Assembly: GCF_014648875.1 (NCBI RefSeq)
Contig: NZ_BMRY01000011.1
Location: 186,001-250,000, forward strand
Reading direction: 5' to 3'
Source: Streptomyces parvus
GTDB lineage: Bacteria > Actinomycetota > Actinomycetes > Streptomycetales > Streptomycetaceae
DNA length: 64,000 nt
Under the pieces are notes generated by a model, which worked only from the letters and a program-made list of their open reading frames with translations, was not told the origin of the DNA and did no database searches. Below are positions 59,547-64,000 of this stretch, piece after piece. Position 1 is the first letter of the stretch. Each line of letters starts with the position of its first letter. Both the position numbers and the translations under genes were made by a program.

Positions 59547-60062
59547 ATGACCAGCGGACGAACAGTCTCCGCCGATGACCTCAGAAATCTGATCGGCGAG
59601 GACCTGCACACCGAAGTGGTGCAGCATTTCCAGCAGAAGTCACCTGACACATCCCCCGACTTCATGGAACGACAGATCACCGAATGCCTGCGTTATCTCT
59701 ATCTCGTCTCCCTGCACCGCGACCGTCTCAGCGGCCTTTTCCTGCCGGTCGAACAGGACATCGACGAGATATGGCACTACCTCATCCTGCAGACCCGCGA
59801 ATACCGTGAACTGTGCGAAGAACGGCTCCCCGGCCGGTTCTTCATCAACCACCGCAGCATCGCCTACGAGAGCTACCAGGAAGGCCCGGGGCGCGAACAG
59901 GCACTGGAGGAGGCTCTGCGCTGGATCCCCCTGTACTGCCAGGAATTCGGGCCGTTCGACGAAGGCGCACTGCCGCACTGGACCATGGTGAGATTCCTCC
60001 ACGAGCAGATGCTCCTCTCACTCGCGGACATCTCGGGCCTGAAACCCACTCCCGTGGCCTGA
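59547..60062 (+). CDS. Small helical protein with DxxWH motif, of unknown function
   Basis: 171 residues, AAAAGGATT ribosome site, 32 bp after the adenylating enzyme gene. The central part FLPVEQDIDEIWHYLILQTREYRELCEERLPG (in pieces: D73-E-I-W76-H77, then T-R-E-Y) recalls the D-x-x-W-H-x-x-I/L-x-x-T-x-x-Y signature of DUF1399/glycine-rich-domain-type proteins, which may bind a metal. A second His pair (FINHRS) and a Cys near 135 follow. It may be a tailoring enzyme or a partner of the ligase. Similarity is by motif only. Confidence 0.6.
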   Translation: MTSGRTVSADDLRNLIGEDLHTEVVQHFQQKSPDTSPDFMERQITECLRYLYLVSLHRDRLSGLFLPVEQDIDEIWHYLILQTREYRELCEERLPGRFFINHRSIAYESYQEGPGREQALEEALRWIPLYCQEFGPFDEGALPHWTMVRFLHEQMLLSLADISGLKPTPVA

Positions 60063-60102
60063 AAGACCGCCCTTCGCCCGTACGACGATCGGATGCCCAA
60101 CC

Positions 60103-61419
60103 ATGTCGACGCGCGGCAGACAGCCGGCGGCCACGGGTGAAGTACCGGAACAGCGGCGCGTTCTGGCCGTGCTGGTACTCGCCCAGACCATCGGCGGGGC
60201 CGGTCTCACGGCGGGAATCACCGTCGGAGCCCTGCTCGCCGAGGAGATGCTCGGCTCCACCGGCCTCGCCGGAGTGCCGAGTGCGCTCTTCACCGCGGGG
60301 GCCGCACTCGGCGCGCTCGGCATCGGCAGGATCTGCACCCTGCGGGGCCGCCGCGCCGGGCTGACACTGGGCTATGCGGTCGGGACGGTCGGCAGCATCG
60401 GCGTGGTGGCGGCCGCCGCCGCCGGAAGCGTCGTGCTGCTCCTCCCGGCTCTCCTGGTGTACGGAACGGGTACGGCCACGGGCCTCATGGCGCGCTACGC
60501 CGGCGCGGACCTGGCCGCACCCGCCCGGCGCGGACGGGCCGTCAGCACGGTGCTGGTCGCCACCACTCTGGGGGCGGTGACCGGGCCCGTCCTGGTGACG
60601 CCGACCGGCGAGATCGCGCAGGCCTTGGGCGTGCCGCGGCTCACCGGGCCCTTCCTGCTGGCGGCCGTGGCGTTCGCCGCCGCCGCGATCGCTCTCGCCT
60701 GCCTGCTCAGACCCGATCCGCTCCGCCTCGCCCGCTCCCTGGCCGTCTCTCTCCGCGCCGTCCCCGGCGACGGTGCCGAGAGCGACGGCGGAGAGTGGCC
60801 GGCCGGGACGGGTGACGGCACGGCCGCGCCCACCGGGAGACGCGACGTCGCCGTCGGCACGACCGTGATGGTCCTGACCCAGGCCGTGATGATCGCGGTC
60901 ATGACCATGACCCCTGTGCACATGCTGGCGCACGGCGGGTCGGCCCAGGCCGCGGGACTCGTGATCTCCCTGCACGTCGCGGCCATGTTCCTGCCCTCCC
61001 CTCTCACCGGGCTGCTCGTCGACCGCGTCGGCAGGCGGTGGGTCGCCCGCGCCTCCGGACCGCTGCTGCTGGCCGCGGGAGGACTCGCCGCCCTGGCGCC
61101 GGCGGATTCGGTGCCCCTGATCAGTGCCGCGCTCGTGCTGCTGGGTCTGGGCTGGAACTTCGGACTGATCAGCGGCACCGCGATCGTCACCGACGCCCTC
61201 CCCCCGGAACGGCGCGCCACGACCCAGGGGGTGGTGGACGTGGGACTCGCGGTCGCCGGCGCCACCGGAAGTCTGGTCTCGGGTCTGGCCGTCGCGCGGT
61301 ACGGCTTCACGTCGATGGCCCTCGCCTGCGGGCTGGCGGCGCTGCTGGTCCTTCCGGTGGTGGGACGTCCGTCGCACCGCGCACCCCGCGCGACCGCTCC
61401 CACCGGGCCGGGCGGATGA
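60103..61419 (+). CDS. MFS transporter (exporter of the RiPP-like operon)
   Basis: 438 residues with 12 predicted membrane helices and a polar central loop (about 215-245). Sequence features fit drug-efflux-type MFS proteins (LRGRRAGLTLGYAVGTVGSIG, and LLVDRVGRRWVARASG, the conserved inter-helix motif in the second half). It lies 40 bp after the DxxWH gene, ending in a terminator, so it is likely to export the modified peptide or give self-protection. ATG 60103 has no strong ribosome site. Confidence 0.88.
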   Translation: MSTRGRQPAATGEVPEQRRVLAVLVLAQTIGGAGLTAGITVGALLAEEMLGSTGLAGVPSALFTAGAALGALGIGRICTLRGRRAGLTLGYAVGTVGSIGVVAAAAAGSVVLLLPALLVYGTGTATGLMARYAGADLAAPARRGRAVSTVLVATTLGAVTGPVLVTPTGEIAQALGVPRLTGPFLLAAVAFAAAAIALACLLRPDPLRLARSLAVSLRAVPGDGAESDGGEWPAGTGDGTAAPTGRRDVAVGTTVMVLTQAVMIAVMTMTPVHMLAHGGSAQAAGLVISLHVAAMFLPSPLTGLLVDRVGRRWVARASGPLLLAAGGLAALAPADSVPLISAALVLLGLGWNFGLISGTAIVTDALPPERRATTQGVVDVGLAVAGATGSLVSGLAVARYGFTSMALACGLAALLVLPVVGRPSHRAPRATAPTGPGG

Positions 61420-61458
61420 GGACCGGGCTCCGAACGGACGGGGCGGAACGAGGGCGGA

Positions 61459-61482
61459 GCGGGCCGACGCTTTTCGGCCCGC
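61459..61482 (+). terminator. Terminator of the RiPP-like operon
   Basis: GCGGGCCGA (61459-61467) pairs perfectly with TCGGCCCGC (61474-61482) over the 6-nt loop CGCTTT, 40 bp after the MFS stop codon. Confidence 0.75.
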
Positions 61483-61742
61483 GGACGATCTCCCCGACGC
61501 GGAACCGGTCTGCATGCCCCTATGGCCAAACGCTATTCGCTTCCCGCCCGAGCGCGTCCGCTCCGTTCCCGATCAAGAGCGCGAGCACCGGTCGAAGCCG
61601 TCGCTCATCAGCGAAAGGACCCCGCCGTTAACGAAAGCTTTAACCTCGCTTTGGCGGGCCGGGCGCACAGAACCTGCGTAAAACGGATAACCCAAAGATT
61701 GGGGCTCCCCATCCGGCACATCGTGGGCTTAACTTAGGTGGC
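61483..61742. other. Intergenic region upstream of the Gln/Pro-rich protein gene
   Basis: About 260 bp, AT-richer from 61620 to 61740 (including TTAACGAAAGCTTTAA at about 61628-61643 and GGCTTAACTTAGG just before the next gene). It should contain the promoter of the following gene. No other element was recognised. Confidence 0.5.
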
Positions 61743-62228
61743 ATGACGTCCCCCCGCTCCACCTTCGGCGGCGGCTACTACGCCGCGTCGTTCCCCGACA
61801 CTCCGATCTACGACTCCTTGGTCGCGGAGCGGGGAACCCCTCAGATCGCCCCCATCCGTGTGCCGGCCGCGTACGACACCGGCAACAGCTATCTGCCGGC
61901 CCTGCCGTCGGCGCTGCCGGCCCTGCCCGCGGCCCCGTCGCAGCAGACCGGCTCCTACGGCTACCCGCAGCAGCAGCCGATGCCGCAGTACCAGCAGGCT
62001 CCGTCGCAACAGGCGCCGATGCAGCACGCCCAGCTGCAGCACGCGCCCGCGCCGTACATCCCGCAGCAGCCCTCGGCGGTCCGCGGCTATCCGCAGCAGC
62101 CCCAGCCGCCGCGCCCCGCGCCCGCCACCGGGTACGAGTCGATGCGTCCGGCCTCGACGCGCCCCGTGCCCGCCCAGTCGCCGTACGAGGACCCGTACAA
62201 CCGGCCGTACCAGAGCCGGGGGTACTGA
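61743..62228 (+). CDS. Gln/Pro/Tyr-rich Streptomyces protein (DUF6643-like)
   Basis: 161 residues. Conserved-looking N-terminus (FGGGYYAASFPDTPIYDSLVAERGTPQIAPIRVPAAYD, in sections) followed by a low-complexity Pro/Gln/Ala/Tyr tail (YPQQQPMPQYQQAPSQQ type) that is probably disordered. The start region resembles the Streptomyces DUF6643 family; this is from memory. AGGTGG lies just upstream of the ATG. Function unknown. Confidence 0.72.
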   Translation: MTSPRSTFGGGYYAASFPDTPIYDSLVAERGTPQIAPIRVPAAYDTGNSYLPALPSALPALPAAPSQQTGSYGYPQQQPMPQYQQAPSQQAPMQHAQLQHAPAPYIPQQPSAVRGYPQQPQPPRPAPATGYESMRPASTRPVPAQSPYEDPYNRPYQSRGY

Positions 62229-62405
62229 ACCGCCGCCCCTCTCCGTACGGCACGGTGCGCCGGGGGACGCACCAGGCAACCTCCGGCGGCTGAAAGTGGT
62301 CTGGAGGTACGGAGGCCGGGCTCGGCATCTCGACGATCCACCGCACCACGGGCCCGCCGAGGCAGGCCGCGGGGACATCGATCGACGGGAAGACGGGGGC
62401 ACGGC

Positions 62406-63026
62406 GTGAGGGGGCAGTGGGTACTGCTGTGGGCTCTGCTGCGCGGGCGGAACAATCCGCTGCGCCGTGCCACCGACCGCCGCGAGGCCTGGGTGGCGCT
62501 CGGAGCGCTGCTGCTTCTCGTGGTCGGGGCCCCGGCCGCGGGCTGGGCGGGCGGTTCGGCCGCCGACGCCGCCCTCCAGAAGTCCGTACGCGCCCAGCAC
62601 CAGGAACGCCGCCCCGTCGACGCGGTCGTGGTGGGCCGTGCGCCGGGACGGGACCGGTACGTGGGTGATCCCGAGGGCGGCTCCGAGCGGGCCGCACGCA
62701 TCTGGGTGGTGGCGTCGTGGCAGGCCCCGGACGGCAGCCCGCGCACCGGGGAGGTGGCCACCGCGTCGGGGCCCGGCGCACCCGGGTCCCCACTGCGGAT
62801 CTGGACGGACGGGGCGGGCCTTCCGGTTGCCCCGCCGATGGACGGGCGCGCCGCCCGGTCCCACGCGGTGCTGGCCGGTATCGGTACGTTCCTGCTCGCC
62901 GCCGGATGTGTCGAGGCGGGCCGCAGGGTGGTCGTAGGGCACATGGTGCGCCGGCGGTACGCGCGTCTGGACCGGGAGTGGGCCGCGGCGGGCGCGGGCT
63001 GGGGCCGGGCCGGAACGGGCGGCTGA
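62406..63026 (+). CDS. Rv1733c-like two-helix membrane protein
   Basis: 206 residues from GTG 62406. Two membrane helices (about 28-50 and 157-178) enclose an extracellular domain of about 105 residues (VDAVVVGRA, ARIWVVASWQAPDGSPRTG). The layout and the NPLRRATDRREAW start are those of actinobacterial Rv1733c-type proteins. Function unknown. Confidence 0.82.
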   Translation: MRGQWVLLWALLRGRNNPLRRATDRREAWVALGALLLLVVGAPAAGWAGGSAADAALQKSVRAQHQERRPVDAVVVGRAPGRDRYVGDPEGGSERAARIWVVASWQAPDGSPRTGEVATASGPGAPGSPLRIWTDGAGLPVAPPMDGRAARSHAVLAGIGTFLLAAGCVEAGRRVVVGHMVRRRYARLDREWAAAGAGWGRAGTGG

Positions 63027-63193
63027 CCACACTCTCCGCCGGCCGGACGCGGCGGTGGGCGACATCGGCCCGAGGGGCCGACTCGTCAACTCCCGGCCCT
63101 CACGCGCGCTACGGTGGTCCGACCCCGTCCGCCTCCCCGGCGACGGACGGGCCCGAGGCAGCGCACAGCACGAGGTGGGGGCACAGCAACGCC

Positions 63194-64000
63194 ATGGCAC
63201 AGGGCACGGTCCAGGTGACGCACACCGGCACATCGCGATGGCGCCGCCGCACCGGCGAGTACGCCTCCCTCTCCGCGGCCCTGGAGGCAGCGGCCGAGGG
63301 CGACGTCCTCGCCGTCGCTCCCGGGACCTACCGGGAGAACCTCGTCGTCCCCCGCGCGGTCACGCTGCGCGGCCCCGAGGGGTCGGCCGGCTCCGTACGG
63401 ATCGCGCCGCTCGACGGCGTACCGCTGACCGTGCGCGCCTCCGCCGTCGTCCAGGGCCTGCACATCGAGGGCCAGGACTCGGCGGCTCCGGCGCTGCTGG
63501 TCGAGGACGGTACGGCGGAGCTGACGGACCTGCGGATCGTGACCCGGTCCGCCGCGGGCATCGAGGTGCGCGGCGCGGCCAGGCCCACCGTGCGGCGCTG
63601 CACGGTCGACAATCCGGCCGGGGTCGGCATCGCCGTACTGGACGGCGCGGGCGGCGTGTTCGAGGAGTGCGAGATCGTCTCGGCGGGCCAGTCCGGGGTG
63701 TCGGTCCGCGACGGCGGGCATCCGCGCCTGGACCGCTGCCGGATCCACCACGCGTCCGGGGCGGGCATCGGTGTCACCGGCGACGGCAGCGGCCTGGAGG
63801 CGTTCGGCTGCGAGGTGTACGAGATCAAGGGCAGCGGCATCCAGGTCACCGCCCGCGCCTCGGCCCACCTCACCGACTGCACCGTGCACCGCACCTCGGC
63901 GGACGGCGTCACGCTGGACACCGACGCGGTACTGACGCTCGCCGACTGCGACATCCACGACATTCCGGAGAACGCCGTCGACCTGCGGTCGCGTTCGGTA
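63194..64000 (+). CDS. Right-handed beta-helix repeat protein (3' end beyond window)
   Basis: The first 269 residues are visible with no stop before the window end. It starts YASLSAALEAAAEGDVLAVAPGTYRENLVV, the usual opening of pectate-lyase-like beta-helix proteins, then repeats of about 22-24 residues with C-T-V/C-E-I/C-R-I-type turns (RRCTVDN, EECEIVSAG, DRCRIHHASG, TDCTVHRTSADG, ADCDIHDI). No signal peptide. In Streptomyces such N-termini can be fused to an AAA+ ATPase; the rest is outside the window. ATG 63194 has a poor ribosome site. Confidence 0.82.
   Translation, partial: MAQGTVQVTHTGTSRWRRRTGEYASLSAALEAAAEGDVLAVAPGTYRENLVVPRAVTLRGPEGSAGSVRIAPLDGVPLTVRASAVVQGLHIEGQDSAAPALLVEDGTAELTDLRIVTRSAAGIEVRGAARPTVRRCTVDNPAGVGIAVLDGAGGVFEECEIVSAGQSGVSVRDGGHPRLDRCRIHHASGAGIGVTGDGSGLEAFGCEVYEIKGSGIQVTARASAHLTDCTVHRTSADGVTLDTDAVLTLADCDIHDIPENAVDLRSRSV

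Overview
The window is chromosomal DNA of a Streptomyces-type actinomycete. It shows very high GC with strong G/C bias at third codon positions, many GTG and TTG starts, and families typical of the genus: a WhiB-like regulator, an XRE-DUF5753 gene paired with an RsbW-like ATPase, DUF574 methyltransferase, RheA/Hsp18, a ChiC-type chitinase and FHA-ABC/Ser-Thr kinase signalling. No tRNA, rRNA, CRISPR array or insertion sequence was recognised by eye.

Left part (1-15 kb) is a sugar-foraging region. A minus-strand operon encodes a sugar-binding lipoprotein, a double ABC ATPase, two YtfT/YjfF-type permeases and a LacI regulator that runs off the left edge. Opposite it lie a decayed GH127-type arabinofuranosidase gene and an intact secreted GH2 enzyme with an AbfB (CBM42) domain. 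Then come a secreted tripeptidyl-aminopeptidase and a second, larger secreted GH2 enzyme with PA14 and LamG domains. Together they suggest use of arabinofuranose- or galactose-containing plant polymers. From 14.9 to 16.7 kb there are gene remnants and a lipoprotein gene lying between two near-identical 48-bp direct repeats.

From 16.7 to 28.2 kb is a signalling block: an anti-sigma-type ATPase, an FHA-FHA-ABC transporter, a protein with about 14 copies of an 11-residue Thr-containing repeat, and a Ser/Thr kinase, the last three close together on one strand. After these come membrane proteins, a WhiB-like protein, a PP2C phosphatase, an XRE-DUF5753 regulator and a divergent RsbW-like ATPase. 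From 28.2 to 55 kb are mostly stand-alone housekeeping and accessory genes: RNase H with a C-terminal Cys/His tail, an SDR, an ABC exporter, a carbonic anhydrase-SulP pair, chitinase with the classic direct-repeat promoter, the DUF2267/hsp18/rheA heat-shock locus with an intact RheA operator, ceramidase, Nudix, Lnt, a Glu/Asp racemase, an HpnB-like glycosyltransferase, a TerD-TerD protein and a second carbonic anhydrase-SulP pair.

From 55 to 57.6 kb lies a three-gene two-component operon headed by an acidic-tailed membrane protein. Divergent from it, 57.9-61.5 kb, is a compact operon that looks like an undescribed RiPP-type pathway: a 51-residue precursor with three Gly-Cys-Ile-Ser repeats, an ANL/PaaK-like adenylating enzyme, a small protein with a DxxWH motif, and an MFS exporter, bounded by a good promoter and a terminator. 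The right edge holds two Streptomyces hypothetical genes and the start of a beta-helix protein.
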